Positions 1-7,143 of a DNA stretch of 10,327 nucleotides are shown piece by piece. The notes below the pieces were generated by a model that had not been told where the DNA came from, did not search any database, and saw only the letters and a list, made by a program, of their open reading frames with translations. This DNA is from Anaerolineales bacterium UBA4823 (lineage in GTDB: Bacteria > Chloroflexota > Anaerolineae > Anaerolineales > UBA4823): contig DHFN01000059.1 of the NCBI GenBank assembly GCA_002402275.1, forward strand, positions 3,365-13,691, written 5' to 3'. The stretch's first letter is position 1; each line of letters opens with the position of its first letter. Made by a program: the position numbers and the translations under genes.

Positions 1-794
1 TTACCTTCTTTCTGAGCTTCCTCGATTGCTGTTCTGTCAATTTTTCGAATCCCTTCCCTTTTAACATCTTGTGGTTTGAGGGGATGATTCATGAGAACAG
101 AAGCTAAAGCTGCTAATTTGATGGCTGCATCCCAGCCATCTATATCCCCACTCGGATCGGTTTCAGCGATACCAATGCTTTGGGCATACCGCACCGCGTC
201 ATCAAATGTATCCCCTTCTTCCATGCGAGAGAGAATCAAATTCGTCGTTGAATTAAGGATCCCCTGGATTTTCAACAACTGGGCAGCTGGAAGGGTCTCA
301 CGGTATAAAGAAAAAATAGGAGCACCATCCATAACCGTTGATTCAAAATAGAATTTCTTCCCATGCTCTTTCGCCAACTCTGATAACTCAAAATAAGCAT
401 GTACAACCGGACCTTTATTGGCGGTAATCGCATGCATCCCAAGGTTCAGAGCCCTGCGGATATGATCAATAGCCGGTTGCCCACTGGCATAATTTACGGG
501 GGAATTTTCAAACAATACATCTGCCTGACTCAACTTTAAGAATTCATCCATATTGCTCACTGGAATGCGCGACAGTTCATTTAATGATCCGCGCTGTTGG
601 ACAATTTCAAGGGCTTGATTTAGATCAATGCCAGAGAGGGAAATTGCTGTTCCGTGCCGAGCGGTGGCTATGCCGGTTACTTGATAAGTGATCCCATAAT
701 TCTGGTATATCTCCTTCCCTTTCCGTACCAGTAAACGAGCAAGCGCTTGCCCTACATTACCAAAACCAATAAAAGCTAATTTAACTTCTGCCAT
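1..794 (-). CDS. hom: Homoserine dehydrogenase, 3' end cut off by window edge
   Basis: NAD(P)-dependent homoserine dehydrogenase reduces aspartate-4-semialdehyde to homoserine in the threonine/methionine branch of aspartate metabolism; cytoplasmic. The 264 visible residues begin with a Rossmann nucleotide-binding loop (IGFGNVGQAL, residues 9-18). TANKGP follows at 124-129, with the conserved lysine K127. The family signature spans about 207-227 (AETDPSGDIDGWDAAIKL), with E211, D213, D223 and the likely catalytic K226. The segment STVMDGAPI (152-160) replaces the ATVGGGIPI common in longer enzymes; I recall similar forms in short, archaeal-like enzymes. The start is ATG at 794-792, preceded by GGAG about 8 nt upstream and 16 nt after the kinase-like gene, so it is probably co-transcribed with it. 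The C-terminus is outside the window, so an ACT regulatory domain can be neither confirmed nor excluded. Confidence 0.93.
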   Translation of the reverse strand, partial: MAEVKLAFIGFGNVGQALARLLVRKGKEIYQNYGITYQVTGIATARHGTAISLSGIDLNQALEIVQQRGSLNELSRIPVSNMDEFLKLSQADVLFENSPVNYASGQPAIDHIRRALNLGMHAITANKGPVVHAYFELSELAKEHGKKFYFESTVMDGAPIFSLYRETLPAAQLLKIQGILNSTTNLILSRMEEGDTFDDAVRYAQSIGIAETDPSGDIDGWDAAIKLAALASVLMNHPLKPQDVKREGIRKIDRTAIEEAQKEG

Positions 795-810
795 ATTACA
801 CTCCAATGAA

Positions 811-1527
811 TTAAATTAATGGGTAAGGAAAAGAACGCCGGTCCTGAGGGGGATAGGGAAAATACGGAGTATTCAAAATTTGCTCTGTCCGTTTAATGAG
901 TGCCCGAATTTCCGCCTTTGTCAAATAGTGCTCCAATTCTTCTTTCACCCCTGAGGGTTTACTTAACTCGAAGTGAAAATGTTCCACATCATCAAGATAA
1001 TTTTGCGGAATCAGTTGCCCGGCAAAATCCCAAATTACCGAGCGTAATTTATCTTCTACATGAAAACTAACCCCATGATCAATACAACGAATCTGACTTT
1101 CTGAATCCACTAAAATATGACTGCCTTTTCGATCGGCATTGTTGATCAATAAATCCAATAACACTACTGGTTGCAATCTTTGACGATCTTGTTCACTAAA
1201 GGTAAAGTAATGATAATTTGGGTCATGATCTATATAAAGTTGTACCATTCCAGGTCCAAAGGGTGCTTCTTGGCGAAAAATGGTTGGCGGAACCAATTCC
1301 CACCCCAGAGCCTCGTTTACCAGATATGCGGCTACCTCACGCTTCGCCAATGTTCGAGGGGGAAAATCCCATAGCGGTTGCTCACCACGTACTGGTTTAT
1401 AGACTACCTGGAACTGTTTCTCGTTCCAAGATGCCGAAAGGAAAAAAGTAGAATTTGAACCCCAGAGAAATTCGCCTTCAATTTTTAAATCGGCTTGTCT
1501 TAGTGCTTCAAAAATTTGAGGCTCCAT
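811..1527 (-). CDS. PI3/4-kinase-like protein, SCO1664 family (TIGR03843-type)
   Basis: A 238-residue protein of an uncharacterised family found in Actinobacteria and Chloroflexi, with distant similarity to phosphatidylinositol 3-/4-kinases and HipA-type kinases. Visible family blocks are LWGSNSTFFL (21-30), VVYKPVRGEQPLWDFP (41-56) with a candidate ATP-binding lysine K44, REVAAYLVNEALGWELVPPT (63-82), GPGMVQLYI (91-99), the catalytic-loop-like NNADRKGSH (129-137) with D132, and the metal-binding-like CIDHGVSFHVE (148-158) with D150. No transmembrane segment or signal peptide is seen. It starts 15 nt after the DUF3090 gene ends, with only a weak GAGTG ahead of the ATG, so coupling to the upstream gene is likely. 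Family membership is clear. A kinase reaction is inferred from motifs; the substrate is unknown. It is one of a conserved trio with the two genes at 1543-2073 and 2343-2963. Confidence 0.88.
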   Translation of the reverse strand: MEPQIFEALRQADLKIEGEFLWGSNSTFFLSASWNEKQFQVVYKPVRGEQPLWDFPPRTLAKREVAAYLVNEALGWELVPPTIFRQEAPFGPGMVQLYIDHDPNYHYFTFSEQDRQRLQPVVLLDLLINNADRKGSHILVDSESQIRCIDHGVSFHVEDKLRSVIWDFAGQLIPQNYLDDVEHFHFELSKPSGVKEELEHYLTKAEIRALIKRTEQILNTPYFPYPPQDRRSFPYPLI

Positions 1528-1542
1528 AGCAAAGCACTCAAA

Positions 1543-2073
1543 TTAGTCATGCTTATGGCCATTTTTCTTTGGGCAAAAATGGCCTTCAGGATCCATAGGT
1601 TCACCGCATTGTGGGCAAATCGGTCTTCCTCGTGCTGCAACTTCTAAACCCCATTGACACATTGCTTGGATTTGATCACGAGTACACCAAAAGCGGACAA
1701 CACTTCCCGAAGCAGAATCAGCTTCCTCGGGTAACAATTCCCGTGCCACGAGCACAACCAAATCCTTATCGGGATCATATCCAAGCCCTAACTCACCCAC
1801 CCGAAACAAGGGGTCTACTGGAGGAGCAATGTGCATGACCTTTTCATCATAATCTGCATTGGTCACTGGCAGACCGGGGTAATTCTTGTAGATTTCTTTC
1901 AGAAATTGTTCATAACCAAGTGCTAAACTTTGAATTTGAATTTTCTCAACAATTAATGTAACGGTTCGCTCAGCTTGCCAACCTTGCAGGTAAAATACCC
2001 TTTTACCTGGCTGGCCAATTGCATCAGTCGTTATGTGAGTGACCGGTTTTAATTCCAATTCAGTAGATGCCAT
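1543..2073 (-). CDS. DUF3090 family protein with C-terminal zinc-binding-like motif (TIGR03847-type)
   Basis: A 176-residue protein of unknown function, member of the DUF3090 family that accompanies the PI3/4-kinase-like protein and the MSMEG_4193-type phosphatase. Residues about 20-110 form the main domain (GQPGKRVFYLQ at 20-30, PVDPLFRVGELGLGYD at 85-100, then a hydrophobic VVLVARELL strand). The segment RFWCTRDQIQAMCQWG (127-142) is followed by a Cys/His cluster: C153, C156, H165 and C167, with H173 and H175 near the C-terminus, a plausible zinc site. The ATG at 2073-2071 has a good GGAG 7 nt upstream. A candidate extended -10 promoter lies about 120 bp upstream, so this gene may head the segment DUF3090 > kinase-like > hom. 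The function is not known. A regulatory or scaffold partner of the neighbouring kinase-like protein is my inference from gene order only. Confidence 0.87.
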   Translation of the reverse strand: MASTELELKPVTHITTDAIGQPGKRVFYLQGWQAERTVTLIVEKIQIQSLALGYEQFLKEIYKNYPGLPVTNADYDEKVMHIAPPVDPLFRVGELGLGYDPDKDLVVLVARELLPEEADSASGSVVRFWCTRDQIQAMCQWGLEVAARGRPICPQCGEPMDPEGHFCPKKNGHKHD

Positions 2074-2342
2074 TTTGTTCTCCAGTTATCAACAAACACT
2101 TCTGCTTTTCCAATAATTTCAACCTGTTTTCCGATTGATTACTTGCCGTTATTACCTTTGGGTTTTATCAGTTTAACCCTAATTCTATTCCAAGTATACC
2201 AGAATCGTTATTTGCATTGATTATTTTTTTCTCAACCCAATTTAACTAAACGGTAAACAGACTAAAAACGATTCAAGTATTTATTCTCTTTTTCAAATCA
2301 AAAAACTTTCCCAAATGTATAGACCCAAAATTCTTATAATTA
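2074..2342. other. 269-bp AT-rich intergenic gap splitting the trio
   Basis: No gene is supportable here. Read on the minus strand, it is the 3' flank of the phosphatase gene and the 5' flank of the DUF3090 gene. I see no GC-rich hairpin followed by a T-run after the phosphatase stop, so an intrinsic terminator is not evident and read-through is possible. It contains the candidate promoter listed separately. A short plus-strand reading frame beginning at 2315 overlaps the phosphatase gene in antisense and has no family features. Confidence 0.6.
2193..2201 (-). promoter_or_regulatory. Candidate extended -10 promoter for DUF3090 > kinase-like > hom
   Basis: On the minus strand the sequence reads TGGTATACT, an extended -10 (TG, one base, then TATACT, five of six matches to TATAAT). 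No good -35 box sits 16-18 bp upstream, as is common for extended -10 promoters. Transcription would start about 110-115 nt before the DUF3090 ATG. This is a pattern match only. Confidence 0.4.
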
Positions 2343-2963
2343 CTATTTCAACAAACGATCGAAAAGAGATGGATCATAATTTGCAGAGATTAAACGAGCC
2401 TCTGGCGGATCAAGATAGAGAGTTGTTATCGAGACTAACCCAATCGTCAAGCGTTGATAAGTTCCTAGTGGCATGTTCAGAAAGTACGCTAAGGCGAGTT
2501 TAATGGGGTCAGCATGGGATACACAAACCACCCAATCTTTTTGCTCATGCTGATGAGCGATTGTCCAGATGGTTTCGATCATTCGAGTTTGGGCTTGTAA
2601 TAATGTTTCCCCATTTGGAAAACACATCCATTCCGGCGATTGCTGGAACGCTTTCCACATTTTCGTCCGATAAAGTTCCTTTAGGGAACACCCTTGCCAA
2701 TCGCCATAATCAATCTCAATCAAACCAGGAAGCGGGACTATTTCTAAGTTTTTCTGTTCGGCAAGTGGTTGAGCAGTTTCCAACGCCCGCTCTAATGGGC
2801 TGCTGTAGATCGCCTTTAATGGCAGGTTTGCTAAAGTATTCGCAAGAGCCTTTGACTGTTCCAACCCAGGTTGATTAAGGTGAACATCCGTCAAACGTCC
2901 TGCTAAACGATGTTGGCGCGTATAATTATTTTCGGCATGCCGGACTAATAATATATAAGCCAT
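2343..2963 (-). CDS. Histidine phosphatase superfamily protein, MSMEG_4193-like (TIGR03848-type) putative phosphomutase/phosphatase
   Basis: A 206-residue cytoplasmic member of the phosphoglycerate mutase / histidine phosphatase superfamily. The N-terminal RHAE motif supplies R8 and the phospho-accepting H9. R59 in SSPLERALETA (54-64), E83 in the EIDYGDWQG block (83-91) and H150 in VSHADPIK (148-155) complete the active site. The C-terminal block TYQRLTIGLVSITTLYL (168-184) resembles the MSMEG_4193 subgroup, described as a probable phosphomutase because it is encoded with a kinase-like protein. General alternatives would be a GpmB/CobC-type phosphatase; the presence of DUF3090 and the kinase-like protein downstream on the same strand favours the trio assignment. 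It starts 3 nt after the rarA stop, which implies the same transcript. The substrate is unknown. Confidence 0.87.
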   Translation of the reverse strand: MAYILLVRHAENNYTRQHRLAGRLTDVHLNQPGLEQSKALANTLANLPLKAIYSSPLERALETAQPLAEQKNLEIVPLPGLIEIDYGDWQGCSLKELYRTKMWKAFQQSPEWMCFPNGETLLQAQTRMIETIWTIAHQHEQKDWVVCVSHADPIKLALAYFLNMPLGTYQRLTIGLVSITTLYLDPPEARLISANYDPSLFDRLLK

Positions 2964-2966
2964 TAT

Positions 2967-4388
2967 TTACTCTCTCGGGCCTGTAGGCTGGTGTCGTCGT
3001 TTGATTGCCTGAATGGTTTCTTGGGATAATTCAGGATATTCCTCAGTTTGGTTAATCCCCAAAGCTTCTCGCTGAGCTCGCCGCCAACGCTCTAACCGTT
3101 CTGCCACCAGGGCTTCATAACCCTGGTTTGTGCTGTGATAGAAATAAGTCCCAAGTAATGGTTTAGGTAAATATTGTTGCGGCAAGAAATGATCTTCAGC
3201 TTCATGGGGATACTGATAACCAACCCCATGACCCAATGCCTGACGATCTCGCGAATCATCCTGAAGATGTTGAGGTACAGCGGTAATCCCTTCTTTCTCA
3301 ATTAATTGGTAAGCTTTGAAATACGCCGTCGCGCTATTGGATTTAGGTGCGGTTGCCAAGTAAAGGGTTGCTTCAGCTAGTGGATAAATCCCTTCTGGCA
3401 GCCCAATATAATCAAATGCATAAGCAGCACTGGTCGCCACAACCAACCCCTGCGGGTCAGCTAATCCAATATCTTCACCAGCCAGAATGATCAATCTCCG
3501 CAAAATAAAACGCGGATCCTCCCCAGCATAGAGCATTTTCGCCAGCCAGTATAAGGCTGCGTCCGGGTCCGACCCTCGCACCGATTTGATAAAGGCAGAA
3601 ATTGTGTCATAATGGGCATCGCCATCCTTATCATACAAAACAGCTCGACGTTGAATTGATTCCTGGGCAATTTGAAGGGTTATCTTGACAATTCCTTGCT
3701 CATCAGGAGGGGTGCTCTCTACCGCTAATTCTAAGGCATTTAGGGCATTGCGGGCGTCTCCCCCAGCTATATGGACCAGATGTCCTAAGGCATCTTCGTC
3801 GAGGAGAATTTTCCGCTTGCCATAACCTCGTTCAGGATCTTTTAGTGCTCTCTCGATTATGATCCGAATATGGCGATCTTCTAAAGGTTTTAATTGAAAA
3901 ATACGCGAGCGAGAGACTAAAGCTCCGATTACTTCAAAATAAGGGTTCTCGGTGGTCGCTCCAATCAAAGTAATCGTTCCATTTTCAACATGGGGTAAGA
4001 GGGCATCTTGTTGAGCCTTATTCCAGCGGTGGACTTCATCCACAAAAAGGATCGTTCGTTTCCGGTAAAGCTTTCTGCGTTCTAAAGCAGCTTCGATAAC
4101 AATCTTTAGTTCCGCCTTTCCGGCTAAAACCGCTGAGAGGGTCTCAAAATGGGATTTTGTCTGATGAGCAATGATCATCGCTAAAGTCGTTTTCCCGCTT
4201 CCAGGAGGTCCCCATAAGATTATGGAGGAAAACAAGCGATCCGCTTCAATCGTCCGGCGCAGCAATCTACCCGGTCCAATGATGTCATCCTGCCCCACAA
4301 AGTCGTCTAAAGTGTGAGGACGCATCCTGGCAGCTAAGGGGGCTTCTTCCCTCAAAGTATTTTGAAAAGCATTCTCAAAAAGATCCAT
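2967..4388 (-). CDS. rarA: Replication-associated recombination protein A (RarA/MgsA), AAA+ ATPase
   Basis: AAA+ ATPase related to clamp loaders and eukaryotic WRNIP1; it acts on stalled replication forks in the cytoplasm. The 473 residues contain an N-terminal RPHTLDDFVGQDDIIG block (23-38), Walker A GPPGSGKT (60-67, K66), Walker B ILFVDEVHRWNKAQQD (113-128, D117/E118), sensor 1 in IGATTENPYFE (142-152), an SRSR arginine-finger region (159-162) and sensor 2 in GGDARNALNALE (209-220, R213). The RarA-specific C-terminal tetramerisation region follows, with RGSDPDAALYWLAKML (271-286), GEDIGLADP (304-312) and YPHEAEDHFLPQQYLP (393-408). It is slightly longer than E. coli RarA, mostly in a charged C-terminal tail. 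The ATG (4388-4386) overlaps the upstream methyltransferase stop as TAATG, with AAGGA about 10 nt ahead. Confidence 0.96.
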   Translation of the reverse strand: MDLFENAFQNTLREEAPLAARMRPHTLDDFVGQDDIIGPGRLLRRTIEADRLFSSIILWGPPGSGKTTLAMIIAHQTKSHFETLSAVLAGKAELKIVIEAALERRKLYRKRTILFVDEVHRWNKAQQDALLPHVENGTITLIGATTENPYFEVIGALVSRSRIFQLKPLEDRHIRIIIERALKDPERGYGKRKILLDEDALGHLVHIAGGDARNALNALELAVESTPPDEQGIVKITLQIAQESIQRRAVLYDKDGDAHYDTISAFIKSVRGSDPDAALYWLAKMLYAGEDPRFILRRLIILAGEDIGLADPQGLVVATSAAYAFDYIGLPEGIYPLAEATLYLATAPKSNSATAYFKAYQLIEKEGITAVPQHLQDDSRDRQALGHGVGYQYPHEAEDHFLPQQYLPKPLLGTYFYHSTNQGYEALVAERLERWRRAQREALGINQTEEYPELSQETIQAIKRRHQPTGPRE

Positions 4389-5200
4389 TACCCAAATTTC
4401 CTTAACATATCATACAGCATCACTCCAGTGGCAACTGCAAGATTGAGTGATGAAACTCGTCCGACCTGGGGTAATCGCAGTAATTCATGGCAGGCATTTC
4501 GTTGAGGTTGGGTTAAACCTTGACGCTCACTACCCATCAGCAATATCGAGGGTGTTTGGTAGTGATCCATTTCATTAAAGTTTTTATCGCCACGAGCTGA
4601 AGTGCCATAAAGCTTATAATTATTGGCATCTACCCAAGTGAGCAGCGCTTGAAATGAGGTCTGTATCACTGGAAACCAAAAAATTGACCCCATCGAGGCT
4701 CGAATACATTCACTCTGATACGGATCCGCGCCTCCATCAATCAGCAACAAACCATTTGCACCGACAGCATCAATAGTACGCAAGATAGTACCGATATTAC
4801 CGGGGTCTTGTGGTTCCACAAGTCCTACCAGCCAAGGGCAGGTCACTGGATTTATTTGATCTAATGCTGTGCTTTTTGGTTGTACGACTGCCAGAACTCC
4901 CTGCGGGTTTTCTTTGTCAGCCAAAGATAAAAAAACCGGCCCAGTCACCGGATAGCATGGAACAGACGATGGAGATAGCTCCTCAATAACCTGCAGAGCT
5001 AAATCACTCTTTAAGAGCTCTGGTGCATAAAACACGCTCACCAATTTGACATACGCTCCACTCCGCCAGGCTTCTACAGCTTCAATAAAATGCCAAATTC
5101 CTTCCACCAAACATGATCCACTCTGACGACGAATTTTGGCTTGCCTTAACAGGCGTACCTCTTTAATTTTCGGATTATTGCGGCTTGAAATACTTTCCAT
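4388..5200 (-). CDS. SpoU/TrmH-family RNA 2'-O-ribose methyltransferase
   Basis: A SPOUT-class, S-adenosylmethionine-dependent 2'-O-methyltransferase for rRNA or tRNA. The 270 residues comprise an N-terminal substrate-binding domain (about 1-105; ISSRNNPKIKEVRLL at 4-18, LVEG at 31-34) and a C-terminal trefoil-knot domain. Motif 1 is EPQDPGNIGTILRTIDAVG (129-147, N135), motif 2 LLMGSERQGLT (220-230, E225) and motif 3 RVSSLNLAVATGVMLYDML (248-266). A longer form beginning with TTG at 5221 is possible, but I chose the ATG at 5200-5198 because it forms a TAATG overlap with the upstream kinase stop and begins exactly at the conserved N-terminus. Substrate specificity (23S rRNA Gm2251-type RlmB or another site) cannot be read from the sequence, so no symbol is given. 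Confidence 0.93.
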   Translation of the reverse strand: MESISSRNNPKIKEVRLLRQAKIRRQSGSCLVEGIWHFIEAVEAWRSGAYVKLVSVFYAPELLKSDLALQVIEELSPSSVPCYPVTGPVFLSLADKENPQGVLAVVQPKSTALDQINPVTCPWLVGLVEPQDPGNIGTILRTIDAVGANGLLLIDGGADPYQSECIRASMGSIFWFPVIQTSFQALLTWVDANNYKLYGTSARGDKNFNEMDHYQTPSILLMGSERQGLTQPQRNACHELLRLPQVGRVSSLNLAVATGVMLYDMLRKFG

Positions 5201-6873
5201 TATCCGCGACGGGGAACCCAAGCCAAAACAGTTGTTCCTTCCCCTGGCTCGGAGGTTACTTCAACATCCCCACCAACCTTACGTGCTCGAACATGCATAT
5301 TGGATAACCCATGTCCAAGTGTTACACTCATCTTGTGAATATCAAAACCTTCACCATTATCGGCAATTTCTAATAAAACCCGGTCGCGAGTAGACCATAA
5401 ACGCACATCCACCTGTTGCGCTCGGGCATGTTTGGCTGCATTTGCTAATGCTTCTTGACAGATATGAAAGAGAGCTGTCGCATGAGATATAGGCAAACCA
5501 ACCAGCCCATCATCGGGTGCGCTTAACGTCACGCCTGATAAGGTATTTACCCGATATTCATCCACCAAGCGATTTAGATTTTGGATCAAATTGTTACCAA
5601 AAAGTTCACGTGGACGTAAATCCAGAATATAAGCGCGAATATCCCGGATTGTTTTATTCAAATTATCAATTGCTTGGATGATTTTTTGTTTTGCTTGTTC
5701 TGGATCATCTTCAAGGGATATACGGGCATATTCTAAGGCTAAGCCAACTCCATAAATAGACTGGATAATGCCGTCATGCAAATCCATCCCAATGCGTTCC
5801 CGTTCTTCTAGAACTGCCAACTGTCGAGCTTGAGAATGCAATATGGCATTTTCGATGGTTATTCCTGCCCAGGAGCTGATTGACTTTAGTAAGTTCGCCT
5901 GGCGGGTTTCCAACTTGACTTCAGCGGAATTTGCCAGGACCATAACCGCTATAACTGAGCCACGTGCCAACAGGGGAATCCCAGCCATCCAGCGACAGCC
6001 TTCTTCAAAAACTTCCTGACGGACAAATCGAACTTCCCGCCCCAAATCAAGGCTGAAAATCGATTTCGATTCTTGAGCTACTTCTCCTACTAAACCTTCC
6101 CCAAGATGAAAGATTTCACGCGTAAAAAAGCTAGTGCCGTAATTTCCATAATGGAAAGCCAGTTTATATTCTTTGTTATCATCGCCGATCAAAAAAATTT
6201 CTCCGCTTTCAACGCCTATATAACCGACAACACTTCGAAGAGTTTTATCAAGAATTGCATCAATATCTAATGAGCTGGTTAATGCAGTTGCAATATTATT
6301 AACTAGCTCTAGATCCTCGTTTCGGCTCTGTAATGCTTCTTCCCTTTTGGTAATTTCAGAATATAGCCGGGCGTTATTGATAGCCACGGCAGCATAGGCT
6401 GCCAATGTTTCAATCACCCGTTCATCATCTTCCGTGAATTCGGGGAACTTAATCTTGTCAGTTAAATAAATTTGCCCAAGGAGTTGATCTCCAAGCAGGA
6501 TAGGAACCCCTAAAAAAGAGTGCATGATCGGATGCCAATCTGGAAATCCTACACTGCGTTTATCTTCTTGGATGTTCGCTACCCGAATGGTTTTTCTTTC
6601 TGTTTTTAAGGCACCTAACAATCCCTTTCCGCTCGGCAAAGCGTGGGTTTGTACATATTCTTCAGTATTTGGTCCGATGGGAATAAATTTAACCAATTTT
6701 CCTTCATCATCAAAGACCCCCAGTGCTGCATAAGTTGCGTTGACCTCTTCCTTAGCTATCTGAACGATTCTTTCTAGAACGGTTTCTAGGGATAACTCAC
6801 CCACCAGTTCCAAACTGGCGTGATGAAGAGACACCAACCGTTCCTCTAATTGTTCTCTTGTCAGAAATGCCAT
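5200..6873 (-). CDS. Soluble sensor histidine kinase with two GAF domains (NarL-type, HisKA_3)
   Basis: A 557-residue cytoplasmic sensor kinase with no signal peptide or membrane helix. The first GAF domain spans about residues 28-168 and the second about 200-345, joined by a helical linker (about 165-200). A HisKA_3 dimerisation domain follows, with ERERIGMDLHDGIIQS (357-372); H366 is the predicted phosphorylation site. The ATPase domain has the N-box EALANAAKHA (474-483, N478), G1-box IADNGEGF (503-510) and G2-box GHGLSNM (520-526). This family normally phosphorylates NarL/LuxR-type response regulators, but none is encoded in the window. The ATG at 6873-6871 has AAGG about 10 nt upstream. 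A candidate -10 (TACAAT on the minus strand, 6896-6901) lies upstream but has no convincing -35. GAF ligands cannot be predicted. The gene heads the run methyltransferase > rarA > phosphatase and is divergent from the mevalonate genes. Confidence 0.94.
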   Translation of the reverse strand: MAFLTREQLEERLVSLHHASLELVGELSLETVLERIVQIAKEEVNATYAALGVFDDEGKLVKFIPIGPNTEEYVQTHALPSGKGLLGALKTERKTIRVANIQEDKRSVGFPDWHPIMHSFLGVPILLGDQLLGQIYLTDKIKFPEFTEDDERVIETLAAYAAVAINNARLYSEITKREEALQSRNEDLELVNNIATALTSSLDIDAILDKTLRSVVGYIGVESGEIFLIGDDNKEYKLAFHYGNYGTSFFTREIFHLGEGLVGEVAQESKSIFSLDLGREVRFVRQEVFEEGCRWMAGIPLLARGSVIAVMVLANSAEVKLETRQANLLKSISSWAGITIENAILHSQARQLAVLEERERIGMDLHDGIIQSIYGVGLALEYARISLEDDPEQAKQKIIQAIDNLNKTIRDIRAYILDLRPRELFGNNLIQNLNRLVDEYRVNTLSGVTLSAPDDGLVGLPISHATALFHICQEALANAAKHARAQQVDVRLWSTRDRVLLEIADNGEGFDIHKMSVTLGHGLSNMHVRARKVGGDVEVTSEPGEGTTVLAWVPRRG

Positions 6874-7002
6874 GGATTAACCTTACTGAGAACCTATTGT
6901 ACCCTATTTTTCTCAATAAATAGAGAGTGTTTTTAAAAAATTATCATAATATCATCTAATTTGTAGTGATTTTTATTGTATCACCCCGGATTGTCTAAAA
7001 GT

Positions 7003-7088
7003 CCCCAAAGGTTTTTTAGCTAGCTAGTCAATGGTTTGAATATAAGTTCCTTGAAATATTTATTCATGTATGAGACAAACCTTTGGGG
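7003..7088. repeat. Perfect 12-bp inverted repeat with 62-bp spacer
   Basis: CCCCAAAGGTTT at 7003-7014 is the exact reverse complement of AAACCTTTGGGG at 7077-7088. The right arm also sits inside a local dyad, GAGAC (7072-7076) / GTCTC (7088-7092), so in RNA the two pairings would compete. It may be a paired operator site, a leader RNA stem for the mevalonate operon, or a relic of a tiny inverted-repeat element; no target-site duplication is evident. Confidence 0.75.
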
Positions 7089-7125
7089 TCTCTTGAAAGA
7101 TTTTGAAGCCGCAGGATTTGATAGT

Positions 7126-7143
7126 TTTTGCAAGACTGCAAAA
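7126..7143 (+). promoter_or_regulatory. Short dyad/hairpin overlapping the likely RBS of HMG-CoA reductase
   Basis: TTTTGCA, a four-base AGAC loop, and TGCAAAA form a perfect 7-bp dyad ending 14 nt before the ATG at 7158. The 3' arm covers the first part of AAAGG (7141-7145), the best Shine-Dalgarno-like sequence for the gene. It could be an RNA hairpin that limits ribosome access or an operator for a dimeric regulator; the sequence does not decide between them. Confidence 0.5.

Noticed and set aside
91..351. 86-codon plus-strand frame at the left edge
   Set aside because: It is antisense to homoserine dehydrogenase, whose conserved motifs lie on the minus strand here.
2202..2274. 8-bp inverted repeat GAATCGTT / AACGATTC around the DUF3090 promoter
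   Set aside because: A match of this length at an arbitrary distance is expected by chance in a region of this size.
2561..2878. 105-codon plus-strand frame
   Set aside because: It is antisense to the histidine phosphatase, whose catalytic residues are all intact on the minus strand.
5201..5221. TTG start at 5221 adding seven residues to the RNA methyltransferase
   Set aside because: The ATG at 5200 makes a TAATG overlap with the kinase stop and matches the conserved N-terminus; the extension lies within the kinase 3' end.
7003..7088. Miniature transposon (MITE) as a firm call for the 86-bp inverted repeat
   Set aside because: No target-site duplication is visible and no second copy is present in the window; it is kept only as one option.
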